Both the position numbers and the translations under genes were made by a program. DNA of 64,000 nucleotides from JASHPR01 sp963815375. Its GTDB lineage: Bacteria > Actinomycetota > Actinomycetes > Streptosporangiales > Streptosporangiaceae. The notes under the pieces were generated by a model. That model was not told the DNA's origin, did not search any database, and worked only from the letters and a program-made list of their open reading frames with translations. Below are positions 51,983 to 61,051 of the stretch, piece by piece (position 1 is the first letter of the stretch; the number at the start of each line of letters is the position of its first letter). The stretch lies in the NCBI GenBank assembly GCA_963815375.1, contig CAWFGX010000004.1, forward strand, positions 620,001 through 684,000, in the 5' to 3' direction.

Positions 51983-52799
51983 TTACGTCATCTTCACGGC
52001 TATGCTCAGCGCCGCGGTGGCCCAGGTCAGCGGGCCGGGGCGCTTGATGCTGATGACCGCCAGCCGGTCGCTGAACCGGCCCGCCGCGGGAGCCAGGAGA
52101 TGCTGCTGGCTGGCGTGGACGACCACCGCCACAAGAACGTCGTCGAGGCGTAGCTCATGGAGGAGTTTCACCGGGTGGACGCCGTCGAAGCGCGCGTCTG
52201 GCAGGAGGGCGAGCGCCTGCCAGTCGAAGTAGAACCGGGACTGCCGGAACGTAGCCCGGCTTGAGGTCGGCCGGGACAAGGTCGCGGCCGGATGCCCGGC
52301 TGGCCGCAACGGCCTCCGGGGCGGTGCACCGCCGGTTGGCCAGCATCACGTGCTCGAAGTAGTCCGGCGGCTCGCCCCAGGTGCTCGCCGCGGCGAGCTC
52401 GGCGGCCGGCGTACCGGTGACCGCGGCCGCGCAGCGCAGCGCGCCCTCCGCCACGATGCGCGCCGCTGCCGCCGGCGGCGTCCCGTGGCAGACCAGCTGC
52501 GCGCTGCACCCGCCGGGGTAGGCGTGCGTGCAGCACTGGACAGGGAACTCGGCCGGGTTCGGCCGCTGCTCCACTGTGGGCCACGCCCGCCAGTCCGTCA
52601 GCCCTGGGCCAGCCACAACCTCCACGCACCGCCCGTAACTGGTCTCATAGCCCAGGAAGTCGGCCACCGCCTGGCAGTCCAGCGCGGTCGGCCCCCCGGG
52701 CCGCAGCGCGTGCCGGTAGCGCCACACGCCGTCGGCTCCCCGGCGGGGGAACGGAAGCCCGCCCGACACCAGCTCCAGCACCGACCTCGTCACGGTCAC
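51983..52799 (-). pseudogene. Unknown gene broken by a one-base frameshift
   Basis: From GTG 52799 (MTVTRSVLELVSGGLPFPRR) the protein runs to DLKPGYV, at about 52245. The next codons make sense only after skipping one base: SRFYFDWQALALLPDARFDGVHPVKLLHELRLDDVLVAVVVHAS through LAPAAGRFSDRLAVISIKR to the stop at 51983. In the unshifted frame the tail is low-complexity (ARPPARRALRRRPPG). Restored it is about 271 residues with several Cys/His (CCTHAYPGGCSAQLVCHG). No family known to me. Confidence 0.6.
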
Positions 52800-53310
52800 C
52801 TAACCCAGCCCGCCAGGCGTGGCGTTCGCGCATCACAGCCATCCTGCTCCGCCTTGCCCAGCCCGCGCGCCCGCCGCCACATCGCGAGAGTTGCCAATCA
52901 CTTCAGGGCCGGAGCCCGCGCAAGACGGACCTGGCGCGCCAGGCGAGGCTTACTCGACGCGCGTACCTGCTAGCCAGGGCGTCCGCTGTCCGAACGTCTG
53001 GCTTTCGGGACCCTAAAGTGGTGCGCATGCACGTTCCATGCCGAGACCTGACGCCCGAGGATATGGAACTCATCGATGGACGGTTGAGGCGGGCACCCAG
53101 CAGTTCGACCCGGCAATTTTCGAGGACCCAGAAGACAGCAGATAGATTTACTCCGCTCCCACATCGGCTACTCGTTGACTTGCCCTAGAACCGGTGCCCG
53201 ACCAGGCTCGGTCCAGGCATTCGGCCCGTCGCTTGCACATCGCCTGCCCGCGCTGGTCGTGTGGCTCTCATGAAGCCGGTGACCTTTTGTCCTGCTCGAT
53301 GAGCAGGTTG
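52800..53310. other. Long intergenic stretch, possible decayed small gene
   Basis: No complete gene is seen. On the plus strand near 53050-53130 two overlapping frames read LTPEDMELIDGRLRR and then, one base later, TVEAGTQQFDPAIFEDPEDSR to a stop, which suggests a degraded coding sequence. The rest shows no structure. Confidence 0.3.
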
Positions 53311-53592
53311 TTAGACCTCCAGGACAATCTCATAGATCGCAGCACTGGTGACCGGAGGTACCTCACCGGGCCGCTCGGCAATCATGGTGTTGAGGCACTC
53401 CTGAGCGTGGCCGGAACTGTCGCAAATGACCGACCCGATCCCCGTTTTCCCGTCCTGTGACCGCAGGAATCGGGCGCTCTGAAATCCTGGCATGGACTTC
53501 ATCCTCGGAACTAGCGTCTCGTTCAGTAGCCGCAGCCCTTGCGCCGGGTCGCGGCCCTCGAGATTGACGTATGTGACCGCTGCGAACGTCAT
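53311..53592 (-). CDS. Small dimeric alpha/beta-barrel-like protein
   Basis: 93 residues; GGACGGAGCG precedes ATG 53592. TFAAVTYVNLEGRDPAQGLRLLNETLVPRMKSMPGFQSARFLRS, GIGSVICDSSGHAQECLNTM, and a final strand (AIYEIVLEV) form the ferredoxin-like fold of the ABM family. A Cys (ICDSS) is in a place where no catalytic role is known. Confidence 0.6.
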   Translation of the reverse strand: MTFAAVTYVNLEGRDPAQGLRLLNETLVPRMKSMPGFQSARFLRSQDGKTGIGSVICDSSGHAQECLNTMIAERPGEVPPVTSAAIYEIVLEV

Positions 53593-53805
53593 CGCTCCGT
53601 CCCCCCCTCGTTTCACGGAGTTCCAGCAATCCGAGGCTATGCCACCGTCTCATGGCCGGCTGCAACGGGGCGCGGCTCTCACGGTGTGCGATGAGCGGGC
53701 TGGCCGCAGACCTTGGTGCTCTGTACATCGAACTTCCGGGGCCACCGACTTAAGCCCGGGAACGGCGAAGTTGCGTGGGCCGGGGTACGCCTGGAGCGAA
53801 GCGGT

Positions 53806-54684
53806 GTGGACGCGAGCGTGAGCGGGCTGAACGATGGCGGTGTGACGGCGTTCAGGCTCAGCGAGGCCCGGCAGGATGAGGTGCGGGCGGCGGCCCGCCT
53901 AGCCGCGGGAATACCGCTAGCAGAGCTGACACCGGAGTCGTTTCCGCTGCCGACGGCAGGTGCCACGCTCCGGCGGCTGGCCCGAGAGGTGACCGACGGT
54001 GCCGGCTTCGCGCTCCTGCACGGCGTGCCTGTCGACGACGACCCGGACCTCATCTGCGCCGGCGTCGGCAGCTATGCCGGGAGGATCGTGCCGCAGGGCG
54101 CGGAGCACGTGCCCGTTCAGCACGTCAGGGATCAGGGAGCGGACCCGAAGGTGCCGACGACGCTCAGCTATCAGCACAGCGGAGCGCTCGGGTATCACGC
54201 GGACCCCGCCGACATTGTCGCGTTGCTGTGCATCCGGCCGGCGAAGTCCGGCGGGCTCAGCACCATTGTGCGGTCGATTCCGGTCCACGACGAGCTAGCG
54301 CGAGCCAGGCCGGACCTGACGCAGGTGCTGTACCAGCCGTGGTGGCGGGATATGCGCACCGGTGACGGGCCCGACAGCTTCCGCCAGAGCCCGGTGTACG
54401 CGCGTGACCATCGCGGCCGGCTGTCTGTGTCGTACGGTCCTGACTACATGCGCTCGGCGCAGCGCGGTGCCCATGTGCCGCCGCTCAGCCCGGCGCAGCT
54501 TGAGGCGATGGCCGTGCTCGACCAGATGAACAGCGACCCGCGTTTCTCGGTCACGATGGACCTGCGGCCGGGCGACATGCAGTTCCTGAACAACCACGTC
54601 ATCTTGCACAGCCGCACCGAGTACGAGGATCACCGCGAGCCCGGACGCCGCCGCGACCTGATCCGCCTTTGGCTGGACGTCTGA
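53806..54684 (+). CDS. TauD/TfdA-type Fe(II)/2-oxoglutarate dioxygenase
   Basis: 292 residues from GTG 53806 with GGAG 7 nt upstream; a TTG at 53713 is an alternative. Features: GAGFALLHGVPVDD at the start of the barrel, SYQHSGALGYHADPADIVALLCIRPAKSGGLSTIV with the His-x-Asp iron pair, and NNHVILHSRTEYEDHREPGRRRDLIRLWLDV with the distal His and the 2-oxoglutarate-binding Arg. It should hydroxylate or cleave a small acid. Substrate unknown. Confidence 0.85.
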   Translation: MDASVSGLNDGGVTAFRLSEARQDEVRAAARLAAGIPLAELTPESFPLPTAGATLRRLAREVTDGAGFALLHGVPVDDDPDLICAGVGSYAGRIVPQGAEHVPVQHVRDQGADPKVPTTLSYQHSGALGYHADPADIVALLCIRPAKSGGLSTIVRSIPVHDELARARPDLTQVLYQPWWRDMRTGDGPDSFRQSPVYARDHRGRLSVSYGPDYMRSAQRGAHVPPLSPAQLEAMAVLDQMNSDPRFSVTMDLRPGDMQFLNNHVILHSRTEYEDHREPGRRRDLIRLWLDV

Positions 54685-54771
54685 ACCGGCCGCACCGGGA
54701 TCTCACCCGGCGGCAGTTGCACGTGCGCGGCGAGATCCTGCCGGGTGGCTTGGCCGATGGCGAGTTCCTTG

Positions 54772-55062
54772 GTGCCCGTCTCGCCGACTGGGCTGGACCT
54801 GAATCGCATCAGGCCCACCTTTGAGGTACTGCCTGAGATCGCGATGTCGCATCCCGTTGAGGTCGGAGTTCTGCTGACGAAAGTATGCCGTGGAACTCGC
54901 TCGGCCCGGGCGGCGCGGGGAATCCTGGCCGAACACGGCTATCTGGCGATGAGAACCGAGATCCCGCTGGCCGAGCACTTCGCCGCGGCGTTCGGCTCGG
55001 TGCCAGCCGTCCTCGGCGAGTACTGGGAACTCCTAGGAGAACTCAGGGAAATGAGCTCGTAA
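54772..55062 (+). pseudogene. C-terminal remnant of a ParA-type partition ATPase
   Basis: A frame without a proper start encodes LVPVSPTGLDLNRIRPTFEVL, VGVLLTKVCRGTRSARAARGILAEHGYLAMRTEIPLAEHFAAAFGSVPAVLGEYWELLGEL. This is the second half of a ParA/Soj-like protein (the region after Walker B, with the conserved LLTxVRxGTRSA and AFGxVP). The Walker A half is absent. It marks a former plasmid or integrative element. Confidence 0.75.
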
Positions 55063-55527
55063 AGGATGTCAGATATCCGCTGCGGCCTCAGGTGGCCGGG
55101 GGAACCGTAACGGCGAGCACGGCCGTGGCTGCGGCGCTGCGGTCGCGGACTGGCCGACTGCGGCGCTCACCTGCGGCGATGGCAAATACGCCATGACTGG
55201 TGCGCCGCCCGTGCTGTCGGATGGCGGCGCCGCGTTCGGGGCGCTACCCCAGGACGTGTCAGGGCCGGTGCCGAGGTCGAAGGTGAGCGTCGCGCCCTGG
55301 CGTGTGGGCAGCGGGGGCGAGTCGGCCTGTAGGCCGGGTTGTGCCGGCCTCTCTTTGACCAGAGCAGGCGTACGGATCAGTATGTCCGAGCACTGATACC
55401 TGCGTAGACCAGGGCTGCGGCCACGTCCGACTGACAGGGACCCGGCAGAACAGGCATAATGGGCAGGAATTGGGCTTTTGCGCTCCAATGAGCCAGGCCT
55501 AAATGCAGAGAAGGAGCATCTATCCCG
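55063..55527. other. Intergenic region upstream of the TPR protein
   Basis: No gene or clear structure over 465 nt. AAGGAG at about 55510 precedes the next start by 11 nt. Confidence 0.4.
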
Positions 55528-56592
55528 ATGCCTAGCGATGATGTGACCTCAGCCGCTATTGCGATCTCACCGCCATCCCATCACTCGGGACCCGGCTATG
55601 TGACGCATCGAAATACCCGCGATCTCGAATTGGATGATCAGCTCAGGGAGGCTGCAGCACGGTGGCTTAATTTTGTTCCGTCCCAACACCGACACGACAC
55701 AGCCGGATCTGGCAAAACTGCTCTGGAGGCGCTAGAGGAGCACGTCAGCAGTTGCCGCGAGCATCCCTTCCGGGCGCTCTGGGTAGCCCATCGCCACCTC
55801 CAAGATCCCTCGCCCGCTGTTCGGGTCGCCTCGCTCGTCCTGGCCTCCGAGGCGCTTTGGTGGCTAGGGCATTTCCAGGACGCGCAGGTCGCCGCCGAAG
55901 CGGCTGTCACTGCCGATTCAGAGTCTGCCCAGGCGCGCTGGCGGCTCGCGGTCGCGCTGTATCGGCTGGGTAGATTCGACGAGGTTCTGAGGCTCCTTGA
56001 CATCCTTCTTGAATCTGAGAGCCAGTTCGCTCCCGCATGGGTACTCCGCGGCCAGGTCAAGGTATGGCTGGCACCAGAGGAACCTGAGGCAGCGCGGGCT
56101 GATTTCCAGGCTGCCGTCGGGCTGGAACCCGCTAAATGGGTCGTGCCGGCACGAATGGAAATCTCTGCATTCCGAGGATTGGTTGACGCAGAGATTGCGA
56201 GATTCGATTCTGAAATGGGAAGCTCAGGCGACGACCCGAACGTGGCCATCGAGTTGCTGCCATTCGAGTCTGTCGCGGTAGGCAGGGATCCCGACATCCG
56301 GTGGGAGTTGTCCAGCATTCCAGACACTGCGGTCGACAGCCCGCTTGCTGTACTAGGCGGAGATTTCGCTGTGGAGAAACGGGCTCAGGTCATCCCAGGT
56401 ACGAGGTTCATACTGTATCAGCGGAATATCGAGAACCTCTGCGGGAATGATGCGCTTCTCAGCAATGAGATTCGCAAGTCGGTGGCCGAGATTTACAAGG
56501 AGGCCCTGCACGCTGATGAGCCCGTTGCGTACAAGGGTGCGCCTGAGTACCATGCCGAGGCTGAGGACGTCCCAGAGAACGAGGACGGATAG
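55528..56592 (+). CDS. TPR-like protein with a zincin-like domain lacking HExxH
   Basis: 354 residues. The middle (about 70-200) has TPR-like helical repeats: PAVRVASLVLASEALWWLGHFQDAQVAAEAAVTADSESAQARWRLAVALYRLGRFDEVLRLLDILL, ESQFAPAWVLRGQVKVWL, ARADFQAAVGLEP. The C-terminal 110 residues follow the pattern of DUF1025 minimal metallopeptidases (VIPGTRFILYQRNIENLC, LLSNEIRKSVAEIY) but where the family has HEIGH there is AEIYKEALHA, so zinc binding is unlikely. Possibly an inactive regulator or adaptor. No partner identified. Confidence 0.55.
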   Translation: MPSDDVTSAAIAISPPSHHSGPGYVTHRNTRDLELDDQLREAAARWLNFVPSQHRHDTAGSGKTALEALEEHVSSCREHPFRALWVAHRHLQDPSPAVRVASLVLASEALWWLGHFQDAQVAAEAAVTADSESAQARWRLAVALYRLGRFDEVLRLLDILLESESQFAPAWVLRGQVKVWLAPEEPEAARADFQAAVGLEPAKWVVPARMEISAFRGLVDAEIARFDSEMGSSGDDPNVAIELLPFESVAVGRDPDIRWELSSIPDTAVDSPLAVLGGDFAVEKRAQVIPGTRFILYQRNIENLCGNDALLSNEIRKSVAEIYKEALHADEPVAYKGAPEYHAEAEDVPENEDG

Positions 56593-56683
56593 CTCAGCCT
56601 CATCTCCCGGCCGCCCCCCAATGTGGACGGTCATGCCCACTCCCCCGCGTCACAGGCTGGTAGCGCCAGGGTCAGGCACAGCG

Positions 56684-56890
56684 CTAGCCGAAGTGACCCC
56701 AGTGTGTGGCAATGATGAGAAGTACACCCGCTAGCGCCCGCGCGATACCTGCGACGATCGTTCGGGCGGTGCCAAACTTTAACGCCGGGATTTGTGCAGC
56801 CGCAAGCCAGAGCCCAGCGAACAGGATGAGCAGGAACCCGATTTCCGCGAGGCGCGCTCCTGTGTGCTCCGCCAGAGCGAGGTAGCGCAT
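56684..56890 (-). CDS. Small two-helix membrane protein
   Basis: 68 residues; AGGAGGAA 7 nt before ATG 56890, a very strong ribosome site. Two hydrophobic segments, IGFLLILFAGLWLAAAQI and TIVAGIARALAGVLLIIAT, with short polar links. No family known; likely an inner-membrane small protein. Confidence 0.65.
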   Translation of the reverse strand: MRYLALAEHTGARLAEIGFLLILFAGLWLAAAQIPALKFGTARTIVAGIARALAGVLLIIATHWGHFG

Positions 56891-57011
56891 GTGTGTGGTT
56901 CCTCCTGCTCCGCCACGCCAATGTCGAGGGAGGGCGAAGCTCGTCGGAAGTCATTACTTGCACGTAGCAGCGAGGGGCTCGCCGACAGCGCGTGTGCCTC
57001 CTAGAGGCATG

Positions 57012-57269
57012 TCAACAGCGAGCGTAGGCGACCCGTTGGTCGTCGCTGCAGTATCCGGCGGGCGGGTGTGTGATGAATTCCAGCTTGTCCGTGGGCGGAC
57101 CGCCGAAGTACGCACGGTATCCAGGCTCGAACCAGGCCTTGCTCTGCGTGGCGGTGAACTCGGAGTCTCTGGCGCCGGTCGGGTAGAGGGCAGCGGAGCC
57201 GGATAGACCAAACTCCGCTGCTGTTGCTGGAAGGCCGGGCACCTGGCCAAGGCCATCCACGTTCTTCAA
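57012..57269 (-). CDS. Hypothetical protein, possibly the end of a lost gene
   Basis: 85 residues. VPGLPATAAEFGLSGSAALYPTGARDSEFTATQSKAWFEPGYRAYFGGPPTDKLEFITHPPAGYCSDDQ looks like real extracellular-type sequence (few charged runs, Tyr/Pro/Gly rich), yet there is no signal peptide and no ribosome site. Either a small unknown gene or a fragment. Confidence 0.35.
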   Translation of the reverse strand: MKNVDGLGQVPGLPATAAEFGLSGSAALYPTGARDSEFTATQSKAWFEPGYRAYFGGPPTDKLEFITHPPAGYCSDDQRVAYARC

Positions 57270-57311
57270 ACCCGCGAGACCACCAGATGAAAACGCTCAC
57301 TGCCGGCGGGT

Positions 57312-57767
57312 TCAGATGTCCCGGTGGGTGACCTCCCGGATATCCATTGCCGCGGCCGCCCGGCGCCGGATGTCCTCAGGCATCCGCGCCTCGGCAAGCG
57401 TCTCATAATCCTGCAGCGACGGGCGCCACGCGGGATTGGTCATCCCCGTGTAGACAGCGATGCGGCCCCGCCGGGTCTGCGCGACGCCGTAATAGGCGCC
57501 CCTGGGACCGTAGTGCTCAGCGGTGCCCGTCGTGGCCGGATCTGGCTTGATCACCCACCGGCCCCAGAACGAGTCGATGACCCGGCGATACGAGTACAAG
57601 GCGCCGTCATCCACACCCACCTCGACCTCGATCAGCTCATACGGCTCATCGCTGCCCGGCTCCGTGCCCGCAGTGGCCGCCTCCACGTTCCTGCGGGCAA
57701 CGTTAAACGACTCGCCCGTTTCCGCCACGCGGGCACGGATGCTGTCTGTCTTGTCACGATTGGTCAC
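57312..57767 (-). CDS. Actinobacterial hypothetical protein
   Basis: 151 residues from GTG 57767 with GGAAGAG upstream. It starts NRDKTDSIRARVAETGESFNVARRNVEAA, an opening that I recognise from plasmid- and genomic-island-borne actinobacterial proteins of unknown function. It continues to YELIEVEVGVDDGALYSYRRVIDSFWGRWVIKPDP and AVYTGMTNPAWRPS. It is consistent with a partly mobile neighbourhood (ParA remnant nearby). Confidence 0.6.
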   Translation of the reverse strand: MTNRDKTDSIRARVAETGESFNVARRNVEAATAGTEPGSDEPYELIEVEVGVDDGALYSYRRVIDSFWGRWVIKPDPATTGTAEHYGPRGAYYGVAQTRRGRIAVYTGMTNPAWRPSLQDYETLAEARMPEDIRRRAAAAMDIREVTHRDI

Positions 57768-58101
57768 GGCTGGACTCTTCCCGGCGGCGCTGCCCGCGTC
57801 TGGCCGCCCGATCGGCCGCTGTGACTTACCCGGATCGCGCGTCGCCCCCAGGAGCGCTTGACCTCACTGCCATCCTCCAGCGCGGGCCAGCTGAACGGCA
57901 CGGCACCGGCGGGCGCGTCCGCCAGCACCCAAAGCTAGCAGTGATCAGGCTTCCGCCCGGCACCTATTACTGCTGCCAGCATCGCCAGGCCTGCACCCGG
58001 GCGCAGACCAGCGTGTTCTGCCCAGGTAATGCCGTGCGGGGTGCAACTCCAGCACGATGATCGTGATCAGGAACGCGATCTTGCCGTCACTGAATGCCTC
58101 C
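57768..58101. other. Intergenic region with no evident gene
   Basis: Nothing convincing on either strand; short frames only. It separates the hypothetical gene from the end of the exporter gene. Confidence 0.4.
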
Positions 58102-59673
58102 TCAAGCCTCTGCTTGGACATGCTCCATCCGGGGCGGCTCGGTGACGGACTGCCGGAAGGCGACCGGGCAGGCGAGGTGGGGCACCGGAGTTTGAATGAG
58201 CGCCGGCCGTCGCGTCAGGGTTGGCCGGCCAGGCCCAGTGATAAAGGTCGCGGCGAGCACCGCGGCGCAGGCGAACGCTGCCGCGCAGATCCAGCTGATC
58301 TGGGCGAAGCTGAACCGGAACTGCACCGGGTGGGTGTAGACGGCACCGGTGAGGCCAGCGATGGGCGGCAGCGCGGCGATCCAGAGCAGGCCCGCGACCC
58401 GGGCGACGGCATTGTTCACCCCGGAGGCCAGACCGGCCAGGGAGTCGGGGGCGGAGTTCATGGCGCTGGCGGTCAGGGGTGGCAGCAGGGACGCCAGGCC
58501 AAAGCCGAACAGCAAGGCCACCGGCAATACGACGGTCCAGTAATCGGCGTGGGAGCCGACGCGCACGGCGAGCATGGACGCAACCGCGCACAGCAGGCAT
58601 CCCGCGACTAGCGGCGGCCGGGGGCCGATCCGCTGAGCCAGCCGGCCGCTGGCTCCCGACAGCAGCAATGTCACGACCGTGACCGGCACCAGTGCCGAGC
58701 CCGCCACCACCGGGCTGTAGCCGGCAATGATCTCCAGGGCAGGGATGAAGACGAACGCGAAGCCGCCGAGGGCCCCGTTGACGACGAAGGTGACAGCGTT
58801 CGCGGCGCGGAACTGCGCCGGCCGGAAGATCCCCGGCGGGAGCATGGGATGGCTCCCGCGCCGTTCGGTGACGGCGAAGGTGGCCGAGGACCCAACGGCG
58901 AGCACTGCGGCAGCGGCGAACCCGGGCGACCTGACGCCCCCGCCAGGCAGAACGATGATCGCGTAGGTAGCCGAGGCCAGCGCGGCGACACCGGCCAGCG
59001 CTCCCAGCCAGTCGGCGCTCCCGGACGGCGAGCTGCCCCGGGATTCGGGGACGTGGCGCAGCGTCGTCCACGCGGTCACCGCGGCGACCGGGACATTTAT
59101 CAGGAAGATCCACCGCCAGCTGCCGGCTTCCAGCAGCCACCCGCCCAGGAAGGGCGCGATGGCGGCGGACACCCCGCTGAATCCGGCCCATGTCCCGATC
59201 GCGCGCGTGCGGTCGCCGGGCTGGAAGGCCGCCTCGATGATCGCCAGGCTGGCCGGTGTCATCAGCGCGCCTCCGATACCCTGCACAGCTCGCGCGGCGA
59301 TGAGCCATCCGATACCGGGCGCGGCCGCGCACAGCACCGACGCCAGGGTGAACCAGCCCAGCCCGGCCAGGAATACCCGCCGCCGCCCCCAGCGGTCGCT
59401 GAGCGAGCCGGCGAGCAGAATCAGCGAGGCCAGGGTCAGCGTGTAGCCCGTGACGGTCCATTGAAGGTCCTGGAAGCCGACATGCAGGTTCCGTCCGATC
59501 GCTGGCAGCGCGACGGCGACCACCGTGGAGTCGATCCCGGCCACCGACGACCCCAAGATCATCGCCGCGACCACCCACCGACCCTGCGCAGAGCGGTAGG
59601 CAAGCAGTTCGCGCGGCCCGGAGGACTCAGCCGGGCTCAGCTCGCCCGGCTGAGCCCCCGCATCTGCTGTCAC
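58102..59673 (-). CDS. Drug/H+ antiporter of the major facilitator superfamily, DHA2 type
   Basis: 523 residues from GTG 59673, chosen because GGAGGT lies 7 nt upstream. It has about 14 hydrophobic segments. Signatures: VAGIDSTVVAVALPAIGRNL at helix 1, LAGSLSDRWGRRRVFLAG in loop 2-3 (motif A), and ARAVQGIGGALMTPASLAII (motif B). DHA2 exporters eject drugs or secreted products using the proton gradient. It has no adjacent regulator except the divergent genes 450 nt away. Confidence 0.88.
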   Translation of the reverse strand: MTADAGAQPGELSPAESSGPRELLAYRSAQGRWVVAAMILGSSVAGIDSTVVAVALPAIGRNLHVGFQDLQWTVTGYTLTLASLILLAGSLSDRWGRRRVFLAGLGWFTLASVLCAAAPGIGWLIAARAVQGIGGALMTPASLAIIEAAFQPGDRTRAIGTWAGFSGVSAAIAPFLGGWLLEAGSWRWIFLINVPVAAVTAWTTLRHVPESRGSSPSGSADWLGALAGVAALASATYAIIVLPGGGVRSPGFAAAAVLAVGSSATFAVTERRGSHPMLPPGIFRPAQFRAANAVTFVVNGALGGFAFVFIPALEIIAGYSPVVAGSALVPVTVVTLLLSGASGRLAQRIGPRPPLVAGCLLCAVASMLAVRVGSHADYWTVVLPVALLFGFGLASLLPPLTASAMNSAPDSLAGLASGVNNAVARVAGLLWIAALPPIAGLTGAVYTHPVQFRFSFAQISWICAAAFACAAVLAATFITGPGRPTLTRRPALIQTPVPHLACPVAFRQSVTEPPRMEHVQAEA

Positions 59674-60055
59674 TGGCCAGACCTCCATCCAGGTCAAGGC
59701 GGCATGTCACGGGCGGCTGGCCTGGCCGCCGCTGTGCCGACCACGCTAAGGGAGGGTGAGGATGATGCGCTCGTGGAGCACGGTCGGGCGCGGTCTGGGA
59801 GAGCGTGACGCCGAGGTCAGCCGCGGCATTGTCGTCGGCGTAGTCGGCACTGGCATTCGCCAGGCTGATGGTCACGCTTTATCCCCGGCGCGGCAAGATC
59901 GGCAGTGTGTCACGCGCCGGCGACGCTGACCACGTACACCGAGATGAGCGGCTACCCCGGCCGCGCCACAAGCTGGCAAAACGGACGCTGAAGGCTGAAG
60001 CTGGCGTCGCCGGGACAGCCGCCGCCACCGGCGCTCGCCCTCTGGAGGTCCCCAA

Positions 60056-60102
60056 GGGCACGGGCTCACCGACCGGCCTCCGGCGCCGGTGAGCCCGTGC
60101 CC
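60056..60102 (-). terminator. Long hairpin terminator after the cupin gene
   Basis: GGGCACGGGCTCACCG and CGGTGAGCCCGTGCCC pair over 16 bp, with a 15-nt loop that contains a further GGCC/GGCGC stem. It lies 11 nt past the stop of the cupin on the minus strand and would end that transcript. The DNA between it and the exporter start (59674-60055) shows no other gene. Confidence 0.85.
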
Positions 60103-60113
60103 TGCGTGGTGCG

Positions 60114-60470
60114 TCAGCTTTTGGCGTAGTTGCTGGCACCCCACCAGTCCACGACTATTACTGGCTCGTCACCGAGGACCCAGGCATCGTGGCCCGAAGG
60201 CAGCGCCGTCACCTGGCCAGGAACGGCGTCGAACTGGGTGCCGTCGGCCATCTCGATCCGCAGCGTTCCGGCCACGTGGTACTGGAAGTGCGGTGCCTCA
60301 CACAGGTCGGTGCCGGCGAGCGGCTTGACGTCCTCGGACCACCGCCAGCCGGGCTGCAGGATCAGCCGCCCGATATCGCTGCCGCCGATGCGCAGCAGCT
60401 CCACCTGGCCGTTAGTGAACGTGCGGACTTCATCAGCGTTCGCGAAGTCCTTGTGCTCTGCTGTGGACAT
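60114..60470 (-). CDS. Single cupin-domain protein
   Basis: 118 residues; GGGAGAAAGATC precedes the ATG. One cupin barrel: IGRLILQPGWRWSEDVKPLAGTDLCEAPHFQYHVAGTLRIEM (metal ligands His and Glu partly present: HFQYHV), AVPGQVTALPSGHDAWVLGDEPVIVVDWWG. Function unknown. It follows the NTF2-like gene and shares its direction. Confidence 0.8.
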   Translation of the reverse strand: MSTAEHKDFANADEVRTFTNGQVELLRIGGSDIGRLILQPGWRWSEDVKPLAGTDLCEAPHFQYHVAGTLRIEMADGTQFDAVPGQVTALPSGHDAWVLGDEPVIVVDWWGASNYAKS

Positions 60471-60523
60471 GATCTTTCTCCCTGGTTGTGGGGTCGGGCT
60501 GGTGGTGCCGGGCTCTGGGACGA

Positions 60524-60901
60524 TTACTCGTCCCAGGCCTGGACGCCGGACTGGCGGGTGATCAGGCCGTCCTTCAGGTCAAGCACGGCGATGCAGAGGA
60601 CCTGCGCCCCGCTCGGGTAACGGCAGGCCTGGACGAAGGCCGCGTTGTTCTCGCTGACCACCAGACGCCTGATCTTGTGCGTCATGTCCCGGCCGCACAC
60701 GTCGGCGAAGTACTCGCCGATCGCCCTCCGGCCGCGGATGACCTTGGGGTCGCTGGGCTGGTCGTTACGGTCCACGACCTGCAGCTCGGCGTCCTCGGCA
60801 TACAGGCCGACCAGTGTGGTGGCGTCGCGCTCCTCGATGCTGCGGCGCAGTGCCTCGGGATCGAACGACTGGCCGGTCCTGGCGATCTCGCTAGTGCTCA
60901 T
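60524..60901 (-). CDS. NTF2-like SnoaL-type protein
   Basis: 125 residues; GGGAGG 6 nt before ATG 60901. EALRRSIEERDATTLVGLYAEDAELQVVDR, KVIRGRRAIGEYFADVCGRDMTHKIRRLV and QVLCIAVLDLKDGLITRQSGVQAWDE show the small alpha+beta cone. It forms a two-gene unit with the cupin and stands divergent (150 nt) from the BTAD regulator, its likely controller. Confidence 0.8.
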   Translation of the reverse strand: MSTSEIARTGQSFDPEALRRSIEERDATTLVGLYAEDAELQVVDRNDQPSDPKVIRGRRAIGEYFADVCGRDMTHKIRRLVVSENNAAFVQACRYPSGAQVLCIAVLDLKDGLITRQSGVQAWDE

Positions 60902-61051
60902 CTGGTGCCTCCCTGATCGTCGTGCTCTTGGAACTGTGAGCACGACGATTCCCTGACACCGTCAACGGACCGTCAAAGCCCAGGCAGGAGTACCTGACGC
61001 AGGTCAGGTACTGCCCTGACCAGGGGCATGCCGCCTACAATTGCGGCAGCC

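Noticed and set aside
58067..59578. A 503-codon frame on the minus strand
   Set aside because: Same strand but other frame of the DHA2 exporter; very Arg/Ala/Gly-rich with no domain pattern.
59868..60092. A 74-codon plus-strand frame between exporter and cupin
   Set aside because: No ribosome site, strongly basic composition, and it runs through the terminator hairpin.
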